From contig NZ_JAATEM010000004.1 of NCBI RefSeq assembly GCF_012034205.1, positions 1-64,000 of the forward strand: a stretch of 64,000 nt of DNA. Reading direction: 5' to 3'. Made by a program: the position numbers and the translations under genes. Shown here piece after piece: positions 35,060 through 44,100 of the stretch; the stretch's first letter is position 1; each line of letters begins with the position of its first letter. The notes beneath the pieces are model-generated. The model did no database searches, was not told the DNA's origin, and saw nothing but the letters and a program-made list of their open reading frames with translations. The DNA comes from Streptomyces composti (lineage in GTDB: Bacteria > Actinomycetota > Actinomycetes > Streptomycetales > Streptomycetaceae).

Positions 35060-36592
35060 ATGACAGCGTCTCACCCGCGCCACCGCCGCGCCCTGGTGAT
35101 CCCGGCCGGGATGGCCATGGCGACCGCGCTGGCGTTCCTGCCGAACACCGCGGCCACCGCCGCCCCCACCGCGGACACGCCCGCCGCGGCGGCCACCGAC
35201 GGCACTCCGCTCAGCTATGTCGTCAACATCAAGGGCGGGAACGCCACGTCGGCCAAGGTGAAGAAGGCGATCGCGAAGGCCGGCGGCACGGTCGTCGCCT
35301 CGTACGACAAGATCGGCGTGATCGTCGCGCACTCCTCGAACGCCGACTTCGCCAGGACCATGCGCACGGTGCACGGGGTCCAGTCGGCGGGTGCCACCCG
35401 CAACGCACCGCTGCCGTCGGCCGCCACCACCGACCTGGGCGCCCCGAAGGTGCTCAGCGAGCGGGAGGTCGCCGAGGCCGCGTCCGAGGCCGCCGCCGGC
35501 CAGGACCCGCTGCAGGAGCTGCAGTGGGACCTGAAGGCCATCAAGGCGGACAAGGCGCACGAGAAGTCGCTGGGCAGCCCGAAGGTGACCGTCGGCGTCA
35601 TCGACACCGGCGTCGACGACACCCACCCGGACATCGCGCCCAACTTCGACCGGGCCGCGTCCGTCAACTGCGTGACGGGCAAGCCGGACACCAGCGAGGG
35701 CGCCTGGCGTCCCGGCCCGACGGAGAGCCCGCACGGCACCCATGTGGCCGGTGAGATCGCCGCCGCCAAGAACGGCGTCGGCATGACCGGTGTGGCACCG
35801 GGCGTGAAGGTCTCGGGCATCAAGGTGTCCAACCCGGACGGCTACTTCTACGCCGAGGCCGTGGTGTGCGGCTTCATGTGGGCCGCCGAGCACGGGGTCG
35901 ATGTGACCAACAACAGCTATTACACCGACCCCTGGTACTTCAACTGCAAGAACGACCCGGACCAGAAGGCGCTCCTCGAGGCCGTCTCCCGGGCGACGCG
36001 GTACGCCGAGCGCAAGGGCGCGGTCAATGTGGCCGCGGCCGGCAACGAGAACTACGACCTCGCGGCCGACGAGATCACCGATCCGGTCTCCCCGAACGAC
36101 GCCACCCCGGCCGAGCGGGTCATCGACCCGACCGAGTGCCTCGACATACCGACTCAGCTGCCGGGGGTCGTCACCGTCGCGTCGACCGGCGCCAAGGGTC
36201 TGAAGTCGTCGTTCTCCAACCACGGTCTGGGCGTCATCGACATCGCCGCGCCCGGCGGCGACTCGACGGCGTACCAGACGCCGGAGCCGCCCGCGACCAG
36301 CGGTCTGATCCTGGGTCCGCTGCCCGGCGGCCAGTGGGGCTACATGGCGGGCACGTCGATGGCGGCCCCGCATGTCGCGGGCGTCGCCGCGCTCATCAAG
36401 TCGACGCATCCGTACGCCTCGCCCGCGCTGGTGAAGGCCCTGCTGTACGCGCAGGCCGACGCCACGCCGTGCACGGACCCGTACGACATCGACGGCGACG
36501 GCAAGGTCGACGCGGTGTGCGAGGGGCCGAAGAACCGCAACGGTTTCTACGGCTGGGGCGTGGCCGACGCGCTGGACGCCGTCAAGCGGTGA
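35060..36592 (+). CDS. Secreted S8 (subtilisin-like) serine protease, copy 2
   Basis: A 510-residue paralogue of the protease just upstream, with the same layout: signal peptide (cut near NTAATAAPT), propeptide with IGVIVAHSSNADFARTM, triad D182, H225, S433 at identical residue numbers, and the same C-terminal DIDGDGKVDAVCEG Asp-rich segment that may bind calcium. Start ATG 35060 after a GGAGACTCC site. The pair is a tandem duplication and the copies probably share a transcript. A good terminator follows. Confidence 0.95.
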   Translation: MTASHPRHRRALVIPAGMAMATALAFLPNTAATAAPTADTPAAAATDGTPLSYVVNIKGGNATSAKVKKAIAKAGGTVVASYDKIGVIVAHSSNADFARTMRTVHGVQSAGATRNAPLPSAATTDLGAPKVLSEREVAEAASEAAAGQDPLQELQWDLKAIKADKAHEKSLGSPKVTVGVIDTGVDDTHPDIAPNFDRAASVNCVTGKPDTSEGAWRPGPTESPHGTHVAGEIAAAKNGVGMTGVAPGVKVSGIKVSNPDGYFYAEAVVCGFMWAAEHGVDVTNNSYYTDPWYFNCKNDPDQKALLEAVSRATRYAERKGAVNVAAAGNENYDLAADEITDPVSPNDATPAERVIDPTECLDIPTQLPGVVTVASTGAKGLKSSFSNHGLGVIDIAAPGGDSTAYQTPEPPATSGLILGPLPGGQWGYMAGTSMAAPHVAGVAALIKSTHPYASPALVKALLYAQADATPCTDPYDIDGDGKVDAVCEGPKNRNGFYGWGVADALDAVKR

Positions 36593-36628
36593 CGTACTGA
36601 CGCGCTAGCCGGCTCTCCGGCCGGCGAC

Positions 36629-36663
36629 AGCGGGGGCCGGGCTGACGTCCGGCCCCCGCTTCG
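36629..36663 (+). terminator. Terminator after the protease pair
   Basis: 12-bp GC stem (36629-36640 with 36649-36660), 8-nt loop, TT after it, 36 bp past the second protease stop. Confidence 0.8.
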
Positions 36664-36664
36664 T

Positions 36665-36718
36665 GGGTACCGGGCACCGCGTCGGTACCGGGTGCCGCGT
36701 CGGTACCGAGCGCCGCGT
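36665..36718. repeat. Three 18-bp tandem repeats
   Basis: Units 36665-36682, 36683-36700 and 36701-36718 are near-identical copies of CGGTACCGGGTGCCGCGT. Each unit contains a GGTACC palindrome. They lie between the protease terminator and the CoA transferase gene. Confidence 0.75.
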
Positions 36719-36752
36719 TCTCCCGGATCACGTCGTGCTGCATAGTGCGGTC

Positions 36753-38129
36753 ATGACTCTGCTTCCCGATCTCTCCTCCGCCTGGGCGGCGGTGGGCGGC
36801 GATCCCGCCCTGGTCGACCGCGTGTCGTCGGTCGAACGGCCCGGCGTCCTGCCGGCGCGGCTCCCGGTGCGGCAGCTGGCGCGCGCCTGCGTGGGCGCGT
36901 GTGCGCTGGCCGCCGCCGAGCTGGCGGCCCGCCGGGCCGGGACGGAGGAGGTGCCGGAGGTGCGGGTGGACGACGGCGCCGTGGCGTCCGCGTTCGTCAG
37001 CGAGCGGCATCTGCTGGTCGACGGGCGGGCCCCGGAGACGTTCGCGCCGCTGTCGCGCTTCTGGCGGACGGCCGACGGCTGGGTGCGCACCCACGCCAAC
37101 TACCCGCACCACCGGGCGCGGCTGCTGGACACCCTGGGCACCGGCGAGGATCCGGCACAGGTCGCGGCGGCCCTCGCCGAGCGCCCGGCTCTCGAGGTGG
37201 AGGAGGCCGTGTACGCGCACGGTGGTCTGGCCGTGGCGCTGCGCGCGCCCGGGGAGTGGGCGGCGCTCGAGCAGGCGCGGGCGGTGGCGAGGCTCCCTCT
37301 GGTGGAGCGTGAGCGCCTGGACGCGGCTCAGGCGCGCACGTTCGCTCCGGTGCGCCGGGATCCGCTGCTGCCCGCCGCGGGGATCCGGGTGCTGGACCTC
37401 ACCCGGGTCCTCGCCGGGCCGGTCGCGAGCCGCACGCTCGCCCTGCTCGGCGCCGACGTGCTGCGCCTGGACACGCCGCAGCTGCCCGAACTCCCCGACC
37501 AGCACGCGGACACGGGCTTCGGCAAGCGGTCGGCCCTGCTGGATCTGCGGGCCGGCAGGGCCGTCTTCGAGGAGCTGCTCGCCTCGGCGGACGTCGTCCT
37601 CACCGGGTACCGGCCGGGCGCGCTGGAGCGCTTCGGGCTGACGCCCGAGGAGCTCGCCGGGCGCCGGCCCGGGGTGGTGGTGGCCCAGCTGTCCGCCTGG
37701 GGCAGGAGCGGACCGTGGCGGGGGCGGCGGGGCTTCGACAGTCTGGTGCAGGTGGCCACGGGCATCGCGGCCCTGGAGGGCTCGGCGGAGCAGCCGGGCG
37801 CGCTTCCGGCGCAGGCCCTGGACCACGGCTCGGGGTATCTGCTGGCGGCGGGGGTGCTGCGGGCGCTGACCGAGCAGGCGGAGGAGGGCGGCAGCCGTCT
37901 GGTGCGGGTGGCGCTGGCCCGGACGGCCGGCTGGCTGCTGCAGAGTGCGGGGAGCACGGGCTCACGGACGGCTGAGCCCGCACCGCCCGCCGGCCCCTGG
38001 CTGGCCGAGCGGGACAGCGGCCTGGGGCGGCTGCGGTACGCGCTGTCGCCGGTGTCGTTCGTCGGCGGGCCGCGCGACTGGGAGCGGCCGCCGGTCCCCT
38101 GGGGCACGGACCCGGCGCGGTGGTGGTGA
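36753..38129 (+). CDS. CoA transferase family III (CaiB/BaiF) protein
   Basis: A 458-residue CoA transferase homologue. The family N-terminal motif RVLDLTRVLAGPVASRTLAL, which normally lies at the very start, appears only after about 210 residues, followed by GKRSALLDLRAGRAVFEELL and the C-terminal region. So the protein has an extra N-terminal half, perhaps a degenerate second lobe. Whether the catalytic Asp is kept is not clear by eye. Start ATG 36753 (MTLLPDLSS). No neighbouring acyl-CoA genes point to a substrate. Confidence 0.83.
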   Translation: MTLLPDLSSAWAAVGGDPALVDRVSSVERPGVLPARLPVRQLARACVGACALAAAELAARRAGTEEVPEVRVDDGAVASAFVSERHLLVDGRAPETFAPLSRFWRTADGWVRTHANYPHHRARLLDTLGTGEDPAQVAAALAERPALEVEEAVYAHGGLAVALRAPGEWAALEQARAVARLPLVERERLDAAQARTFAPVRRDPLLPAAGIRVLDLTRVLAGPVASRTLALLGADVLRLDTPQLPELPDQHADTGFGKRSALLDLRAGRAVFEELLASADVVLTGYRPGALERFGLTPEELAGRRPGVVVAQLSAWGRSGPWRGRRGFDSLVQVATGIAALEGSAEQPGALPAQALDHGSGYLLAAGVLRALTEQAEEGGSRLVRVALARTAGWLLQSAGSTGSRTAEPAPPAGPWLAERDSGLGRLRYALSPVSFVGGPRDWERPPVPWGTDPARWW

Positions 38130-38304
38130 GCAGACGGGCACCCGGGCCACCCGGACGGCCAGCACCCGGGCCCGGGGAGTCGTGCTCGCGGGCGTCCGGA
38201 CACACGGGGCCGAAAACGTCCAAAGCATGGCCAACTGTGCCATTCATGTCACCGTTCCGGGCCCGGACTTGCCCGGCTCTTGACGTGCTTGTGAAGATCC
38301 TGGG

Positions 38305-39312
38305 GTGACAGTGACGAGATCCAGATCCGGGGCGACCGGTGCCCACCGGGGCACCGGGCGTTCCGGCACCGGCCGGGCCGTCGCCGTGATCGTGCTGGTG
38401 ACGCTGGCCGCGCTGATACCGCTGCTCGGCCCTTCGCCCGCACTGCACGGCACCGGCGAGGCCGACGCGCCCGGCACGGGCGGCATCGGGCTGCTGCGCA
38501 CGGTGCTGTTCGCGGCGCTGGCGATACCCGTGGGCGAGCTGTTCGCCGACCGGCTCGCCCGTTCCGTACCCGGCGCTCCCGCGGCCCGGCCGCGCAGCTG
38601 GTCCGCTGCGGCCGGCTGGGTCGGCTTCGTGGCGGCGCTCGGACTCGCCTCCGTGGTCGCCACCGGCAATCTCATCCCGGACAGCCCGGCCGACATCGAC
38701 ATCGGCGGGCTGTACGCCACCCGCGACGGCAAGTTGGCCCTGCTGGAGGTCAACGGCTTCCTCGCGGCCGCTCTGTGCGCCTCCTCCGCCCGCCCGGCCA
38801 CCCAGGCCCTGCCGCTGGCCGCGGTCATCGTCGCGGAGGCGCTGCGCGCCCACCCCACCACCGAGTACAGCCCGCTGATCGGGTCCGGGCTCACCCTCGT
38901 CCATCTCACCGCCTCGTCCCTGTGGGTCGGGGGCCTGCTGCATGTGCTGCGCACCCTGCGTGGGTGGCGTGACGCGCCGCAAGGCAGCGCGCTGCTGGGC
39001 CTCTACGCACGGGTGGCGGCGTTCCTGCTGGCCGCCCTCACCGCGACCGGCGTGTGCAGTTCGCTGCGCCGGATGCCGCCCGGCACGATCCTCGAACAGC
39101 TGACGGACACCGCGTACGGGCGGGTGCTGCTGGCGAAGGTGATTCTGATGGTGGGGGTGTGCGCGCTGGCGCTGTGGGCGCGGATCCGGCTGGCCCGTGC
39201 GAGCGATCCGCTGACCGCCTGCTCCCCCGCCCGCGGCGAGGTGTATCTGCTGGCCCTGGTGGTCGCGGTGTCGGGTCTGCTCACCGCACTGCCGGTGCCG
39301 ATCCGCTGGTGA
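38305..39312 (+). CDS. CopD-domain membrane protein
   Basis: A 335-residue membrane protein with about eight helices. The C-terminal half matches the CopD (copper resistance D) domain: LTLVHLTASSLWVGGLLHVLR, ARVAAFLLAALTATGV and YGRVLLAKVILMVGV. The N-terminal half is a separate four-helix region. CopD proteins are linked to copper uptake or handling, here without a copC or other copper gene beside it. Start GTG 38305. Stands alone before the exonuclease gene. Confidence 0.85.
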   Translation: MTVTRSRSGATGAHRGTGRSGTGRAVAVIVLVTLAALIPLLGPSPALHGTGEADAPGTGGIGLLRTVLFAALAIPVGELFADRLARSVPGAPAARPRSWSAAAGWVGFVAALGLASVVATGNLIPDSPADIDIGGLYATRDGKLALLEVNGFLAAALCASSARPATQALPLAAVIVAEALRAHPTTEYSPLIGSGLTLVHLTASSLWVGGLLHVLRTLRGWRDAPQGSALLGLYARVAAFLLAALTATGVCSSLRRMPPGTILEQLTDTAYGRVLLAKVILMVGVCALALWARIRLARASDPLTACSPARGEVYLLALVVAVSGLLTALPVPIRW

Positions 39313-39406
39313 GGGCGGACGGGCCGGGCACGCCGGGCGAACGGCCGCCCGGCGCACGGCACCTGACGGACCGGGGTGTCGGTCACGGCCCGTATCCTCA
39401 TGAACC

Positions 39407-40390
39407 ATGCTCGACGACCTGACCACCGCAGCGTCATCCCCCACCGCGTGGCCGGCCGCGTACCCCCAGGGATACGCGGTCGTCGACGTGGAGACCACGG
39501 GACTGGCCCGGGACGACCGCATCATCTCGGCGGCGGTCTACCGGCTGGACGCGCGCGGCGAGGTCGAGGACCACTGGTACACGGTGGTCAATCCGGAGCG
39601 CGACCCGGGCCCGGTGTGGATCCACGGACTGACGAGCGAGGTGCTGGAAGGCGCGCCCCTCTTCCGGGACATCGCCGAGGAGTTCGCCTCCCGGCTCGCG
39701 GGCCGGGTGCTGGTCGCGCACAACGCCGTCTTCGACTGGCAGATGATCGCCCGCGAGTACGCCCGTGCCCGGATCGAGGCGCCGGTGCGGCAGCGCCTGT
39801 GCACCATCGCGCTCGCCAAGGCGCTCGGGCTGCCGCTGCCCAACCACAGACTGGAGTCGCTCGCCGCGCACTTCGGGGTGGTCCAGCGCCGGGCGCACCA
39901 CGCCCTGGACGATGCGCGGGTGCTGGCGGAGGCGTTCCGTCCGAGTCTGCGGGCCGCGGCGGCGAGCGGGATGCGGCTGCCGCTGCACGAGTGCCGGCCG
40001 CTGACGGAGTGGAAGGAGCGTCCGCTGATCGGCCGTCAGCAGGGCACCGGCGGCTACCGTCCCTCCCACTGGCGCCCTTCCCGCAAGCGGCCCGCCTGCC
40101 CCTACCCCAACCCCGGGCGGTACGAACCGGGCAAGCGACTCAAACAGGGCATGCGGGTGGCGTTCTCCGGTGACACCGCGGTGGAGCGGGAGCTGCTGGA
40201 GGACCGTGCGACGGAAGCCGGGCTGCATGTGGCGACCAGCCTGTCCCGGCTGACCAGCCTGCTGGTCACCAACGACCCGGACTCGGGCACGTCCAAGGTG
40301 GTCAAGGCCCGGCAGTACGGCACGCCGATCGTGGACGAGGCGGCGTTCGGCCAGCTGCTCGCCGATGTGGAGCCCGCTTCGGAGAGCTGA
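39407..40390 (+). CDS. DEDDh 3'-5' exonuclease with C-terminal BRCT domain
   Basis: A 327-residue DnaQ-like exonuclease. The three ExoI-III motifs are VVDVETTG (D27, E29), VAHNAVFDW and HHALDDARV, giving the DEDDh metal site. After a basic linker (residues 210-250) a BRCT-like domain with GMRVAFSGDT and LTSLLVTNDPDSGTSK closes the protein. This fusion is common in actinobacteria and may act in repair or proofreading with a partner bound via BRCT. Start ATG 39407. Confidence 0.92.
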   Translation: MLDDLTTAASSPTAWPAAYPQGYAVVDVETTGLARDDRIISAAVYRLDARGEVEDHWYTVVNPERDPGPVWIHGLTSEVLEGAPLFRDIAEEFASRLAGRVLVAHNAVFDWQMIAREYARARIEAPVRQRLCTIALAKALGLPLPNHRLESLAAHFGVVQRRAHHALDDARVLAEAFRPSLRAAAASGMRLPLHECRPLTEWKERPLIGRQQGTGGYRPSHWRPSRKRPACPYPNPGRYEPGKRLKQGMRVAFSGDTAVERELLEDRATEAGLHVATSLSRLTSLLVTNDPDSGTSKVVKARQYGTPIVDEAAFGQLLADVEPASES

Positions 40391-40463
40391 CGGCTCCCGG
40401 CCGGCGGGCGGACCGTACGGGGGCGTGCCGCGGGGACGGTGAGTGCCGGACGGACGGGTGATT

Positions 40464-40482
40464 GGCGGGCGACTCGCCCGCC
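40464..40482. terminator. Perfect inverted repeat after the exonuclease gene
   Basis: 19-bp palindrome (arms 40464-40472 and 40474-40482, one central base), about 74 bp past the exonuclease stop and 43 bp before the next gene. A possible terminator without T-tract. Confidence 0.4.
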
Positions 40483-40524
40483 GCCCGCTCGCCCGCACCG
40501 GGCGGACGGCTCACGCTGTGGCGC

Positions 40525-40758
40525 ATGGCGACATGTGAAGTGTGCGGCAACAGCTACGGAATGACCTTCGAGGTGCACGCCCAGGGCGCGGTCCATGTCT
40601 TCGACTGCTTCTCCTGCGCGATCCACCGCATGGCCCCCATCTGCGAGCACTGCAGGGTGCAGATCATCGGCCAGGGCGTGGAGGCCGACGGTCACTGGTA
40701 CTGCGGGGCGCACTGCGCCCGCGCCGAGGGAAAGGCGGGCATCGTCGACCACGTGTGA
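40525..40758 (+). CDS. Small zinc-ribbon-like protein
   Basis: A 77-residue soluble protein dense in Cys and His: CEVCGNSYG, FDCFSCAIHRM, ICEHCRVQ and WYCGAHCA. The spacing suggests two structural zinc sites, LIM-like. Function unknown; such proteins are frequent in streptomycetes. Start ATG 40525 (MATCEVCG); the earlier in-frame ATG at 40462 adds a low-complexity stretch that overlaps a palindrome. It precedes SURF1 by 75 bp on the same strand. Confidence 0.82.
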   Translation: MATCEVCGNSYGMTFEVHAQGAVHVFDCFSCAIHRMAPICEHCRVQIIGQGVEADGHWYCGAHCARAEGKAGIVDHV

Positions 40759-40833
40759 CGGACCCGGCCGGGCGCCCGCCACGAGGGCGCACCCGGCTGA
40801 CCGCACCCCACGACCGAGTTGTACCGTCGTGGG

Positions 40834-41634
40834 GTGTACCGCTTCCTGTTGTCCCGCCAGTGGGTGATCATCACGCTGGTCGCCCTGCTCCTCGTACCCA
40901 CGATGATCAGGCTGGGCATCTGGCAGATGGACCGCTACCACGAGCGGTCGGCCCGTAACCAGCTGGTGGAGGACGCGCTGGCGGCGAAGCCGGTCCCCGT
41001 CGAGGAGCTGGCCGCACCGGGACACGCCGTGACCCGCGCCGAGCGGTACCGCACCGTGACCGCCACCGGGCGCTTCGACACCGAGGCGGAGGTCGTCGTC
41101 CGCCGCCGCACCAACGCCGACGACCGGGTCGGCTTCCATGTGCTGACCCCGTTCGTGCTCGAGGACGGCCGGATCGTGCTGGTGAACCGCGGCTGGGTGC
41201 CCGGCGCGAGCCAGACCGAGTACCCCGAGGTCCCCGCACCGCCGCGCGGTGAGATCACCATCAAGGGCCGGCTGATGCCCGACGAGACCACCGAGGCCAG
41301 CGGCATCAAGAACCTCAAGGGCCTGCCGGAGCGGCAGATCATGCTGATCAACAGCGAGCAGCAGGCCAGGCGCCTGGACGCCCCCGTGCTCGGCGGCTAC
41401 ATCGCCCAGACCGCGCCCGAGCCCGAGGGCGGCAGCCCGGAGCTGCTGGGGGACCCCGGCAAGGAGAACGCGCCGCTGAACTTCGCCTACGCCCTGCAGT
41501 GGTGGCTCTTCGCCGCGGCGGTGCCGGTCGGCTGGTTCATGCTGGTCCGCCGGGAGGCCCGGCAGCGGGCGGCGTCGGCGGCCGGGGCGGAGAACGCCGC
41601 CGACCGCGGGGACACACGGCCCGCGGCGGTCTAG
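40834..41634 (+). CDS. SURF1-family protein
   Basis: A 266-residue inner-membrane protein of the SURF1 family, which helps insert heme a into cytochrome oxidase. It has a helix at each end: VIITLVALLLVPTMIRLG near the N-terminus and WWLFAAAVPVGWFMLV near the C-terminus, with the external domain between (conserved GFHVLTPFVL and VNRGWVP). Start GTG 40834 (MYRFLLSRQWV) fits the family; TTG 40819 is an alternative adding five residues. Oxidase genes are not in the window. Confidence 0.92.
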   Translation: MYRFLLSRQWVIITLVALLLVPTMIRLGIWQMDRYHERSARNQLVEDALAAKPVPVEELAAPGHAVTRAERYRTVTATGRFDTEAEVVVRRRTNADDRVGFHVLTPFVLEDGRIVLVNRGWVPGASQTEYPEVPAPPRGEITIKGRLMPDETTEASGIKNLKGLPERQIMLINSEQQARRLDAPVLGGYIAQTAPEPEGGSPELLGDPGKENAPLNFAYALQWWLFAAAVPVGWFMLVRREARQRAASAAGAENAADRGDTRPAAV

Positions 41635-41641
41635 CCGCGCC

Positions 41642-41671
41642 CTGCAGCCGCCGTGACCTGCGGCGGCGCAG
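41642..41671 (+). terminator. Hairpin after SURF1
   Basis: Stem of 11 pairs with one bulged A (41642-41653 with 41661-41671), starting 8 bp past the stop. Likely terminator. The rest of the gap up to 41896 shows no gene. Confidence 0.6.
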
Positions 41672-41896
41672 AGCGGGCCGGCCACGTCCGGTGACCGGCG
41701 GCGACCGCACGGTGGTGCCGCCCGCTCCCCCTCTCCCGATGGCCGCGGGTCTGTGCGAGGCTTGCGCCCGGCCGGAGATGGTTGACGCGGCAATCACCGG
41801 CGGAGGAGCACCGGTTTCCGGCCGGATCCTGTCCTCCGTACGGGCGCTCCGCGCAACTCTCCTCCGAGGGCACAGGCACACCAAGGACGGAGACCC

Positions 41897-43459
41897 ATGG
41901 CCGACGGCGCCATGACCGCGACATTCCTCGCCGTGATCGGCGGGGCGTCGCTGCTCGCGGTCACCGCGCGGCGGCTCCGGCCGAGCGACCGGCTCCCCTC
42001 GCTGGACGGCTGGGCGCTCGCCGACCGCAGCCTCGGCCCCGGGTGGACCTGGCTGCTGCTCGGCGGCACGATCTACACCGCCTACACCTTCACCGCCGTC
42101 CCCGGTCTTGCCTACGGCAACGGCGCGCCCGCCTTCTTCGCCGTCCCGTACACCGTGATCGTCTGCCCGCTCGCCTTCGTGCTGCTGAGCCGTCTGTGGA
42201 GCGTGGCCCGGCGGCACGGCTATGTCACCGCGGCCGATTTCGTGCGCGGCCGGTACGGGTCGCCGCCGCTGGCGCTGGTGGTGGCGCTGACCGGCATCCT
42301 CGCCACGATGCCGTACCTGGCGCTGCAGCTGCTCGGGATCCGTGCGGTGCTCGCGGCGGGTGGCCTCTACCCGCACGGGGCGACCGGCGACCTGCTGATG
42401 GTGGCCCTGTTCGCCGGGCTGGCCGTGGCCACCTACCGGCACGGGCTGCGGGCACCCGCCGTGATCGCCGCGCTCAAGGCGGTGGCCGTGTTCGTCTCGC
42501 TGACCGCCGTGTGCTGGCTGGTGCTGCGCCGCTTCGGCGGGCCGGGCGCGGTCTTCGACGGCGCCGGCCGGGCCCTCGGCGGCACCGACGCCGCCCACTC
42601 CCCGCTGCTGCTCACCGCCGGGCAGCAGCCCGCCTATGCGACGCTCGCGCTCGGCTCCGCGCTGGCGCTGCTGATGTACCCGCATGTGCTCACCGCCGGT
42701 TTCGCCGCCGACACCTCCCGCACCCTTCGCAAGGTCTCCGTCGGGCTGCCCGCCTGGACGGCGCTGCTCGCGCTGTTCGGCTTCCTCGGCATCGCCGCCC
42801 TGGCGGCCGGGGTGCGGGCGCCGGAGGGCGGGGCCGAGGCGGCCGTGCCGATGCTGGTGGAGCGCCTGATGCCGGGGCCGGTGGCAGGACTGGTGTTCGG
42901 CGCGATCGTGGTGGGCGCGCTGGTGCCGGCCGCGGTGATGTCGATCGCCGCCGCGACCAGCTTCGTACGGAACGTGTACGTCGAGTACGTCCATCCCACC
43001 GCCACCCCGAAGCGGCAGGTGCGCATCGCCAAGGCCGTGTCGCTCACCGCGAAGGTCGGCGCGGTCGCCTTCGTGTTCGGGCTGCGCGACCAGGACGCCA
43101 TCAACCTCCAGCTGCTCGGCGGGGTGTGGATCCTGCAGATCTTCCCGGCCGTCGCCGTCGGCCTGTACACCCGGTGGCTGCATCCGCGGGCGCTGCTCGC
43201 CGGGTGGGCCGTCGGCATGGCGACCGGGACGTATCTGGTGGTGCGGGAGGGCTTCTCCTCGATCGTGCCCCTCGACCTGGGCGCCGGACCGCTCGAGGTC
43301 TACGCCGGGGTCGCCGCCCTGCTGCTCAATCTGACCGTGGCCGTCACCGGCACCGGGGTGCTGCGCCTCCTCGGTGTCACCCGCGGCCGCGACGCCACCG
43401 ACCTGCCGTCCCGCCTGCTGCCCAGGCGACACCCGGAGACGGGAGCCAACACACCGTGA
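41897..43459 (+). CDS. Sodium:solute symporter family protein
   Basis: A 520-residue transporter with about 13 membrane helices: GPGWTWLLLGGTIYTAYTF opens the SSS core, and SIAAATSFVRNVYVEY is the conserved helix 8-9 region. It is distinct from the ActP-like copy at 31-33 kb; the usual small DUF3311 partner is missing here. ATG 41897 has a strong AAGGACGGAG site. The downstream ECF sigma gene starts at the stop codon (GTGA overlap), so transporter and sigma factor are translated together. Confidence 0.92.
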   Translation: MADGAMTATFLAVIGGASLLAVTARRLRPSDRLPSLDGWALADRSLGPGWTWLLLGGTIYTAYTFTAVPGLAYGNGAPAFFAVPYTVIVCPLAFVLLSRLWSVARRHGYVTAADFVRGRYGSPPLALVVALTGILATMPYLALQLLGIRAVLAAGGLYPHGATGDLLMVALFAGLAVATYRHGLRAPAVIAALKAVAVFVSLTAVCWLVLRRFGGPGAVFDGAGRALGGTDAAHSPLLLTAGQQPAYATLALGSALALLMYPHVLTAGFAADTSRTLRKVSVGLPAWTALLALFGFLGIAALAAGVRAPEGGAEAAVPMLVERLMPGPVAGLVFGAIVVGALVPAAVMSIAAATSFVRNVYVEYVHPTATPKRQVRIAKAVSLTAKVGAVAFVFGLRDQDAINLQLLGGVWILQIFPAVAVGLYTRWLHPRALLAGWAVGMATGTYLVVREGFSSIVPLDLGAGPLEVYAGVAALLLNLTVAVTGTGVLRLLGVTRGRDATDLPSRLLPRRHPETGANTP

Positions 43460-44100
43460 GACGCAGACACGCCCCTCGGACCACCACCCTGCCGCCGGCC
43501 GCCTCCCCGGCCGCTCCCCCGCCCGAGCCGGCGGCCCCGCCCGAGAAGACGGCGCCGCCGGAGCCGGTGACGCCGCCGGCCGCACGGGTGCCGGTCACCG
43601 ACCCGGACGAGCTGGAGCGCGAGGCCGGTGTGGCCCGGCTGTTCGAGCTGCACTACTCCTCGATGCTGCGGCTGGCCGTGCTGCTCGGCGCCGACGACCC
43701 GGAGAACGTGGTGGCCGAGGCCTACTACCAGATCTACCGCCGGTGGCGGAAGCTGAAGGACGTGGCCGCGGCCGAGGCCTACCTGCGCTCCACCGTCTGC
43801 AATCTGACCCGGATGCGCATACGCCACCTCCAGGTCGCCCGGCGGCTGAGCGAGACCCCGCCGGACGAGACGGTCGCCTCCGCGGAGAACACCGCCCTGC
43901 TCCGCGACGACCAGCGGGTGCTCATCGACGCACTCCAGCAGCTGCCGACCCGGCAGCGCGAGGCGCTGGTGCTGCGGCACTGGCTCGGCCTGAAGGAGTC
44001 CGAGATCGCCGCCGCCATGGGCATCACCTGCGGCTCGGTCAAGACCCACACCTCCCGCGGCATCGCCGCGCTCACCCAGGCGATGGAGGCCCGGCGATGA
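43456..44100 (+). CDS. ECF-type RNA polymerase sigma factor
   Basis: A 214-residue sigma factor. A Pro/Ala-rich N-terminal extension (about residues 1-48) precedes sigma-2 (LHYSSMLRLAVLLGADDPEN to IYRRWRK). Sigma-4 has LPTRQREALVLRHWLGLKES and the helix-turn-helix EIAAAMGITCGSVKTHTSRG. Of the ECF kinds it resembles the SigE-type of actinobacteria. Start GTG 43456 overlaps the symporter stop; its own stop overlaps the following membrane protein start (ATGA). The extension is unusual for such sigma factors. Confidence 0.9.
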   Translation: MRRRHAPRTTTLPPAASPAAPPPEPAAPPEKTAPPEPVTPPAARVPVTDPDELEREAGVARLFELHYSSMLRLAVLLGADDPENVVAEAYYQIYRRWRKLKDVAAAEAYLRSTVCNLTRMRIRHLQVARRLSETPPDETVASAENTALLRDDQRVLIDALQQLPTRQREALVLRHWLGLKESEIAAAMGITCGSVKTHTSRGIAALTQAMEARR

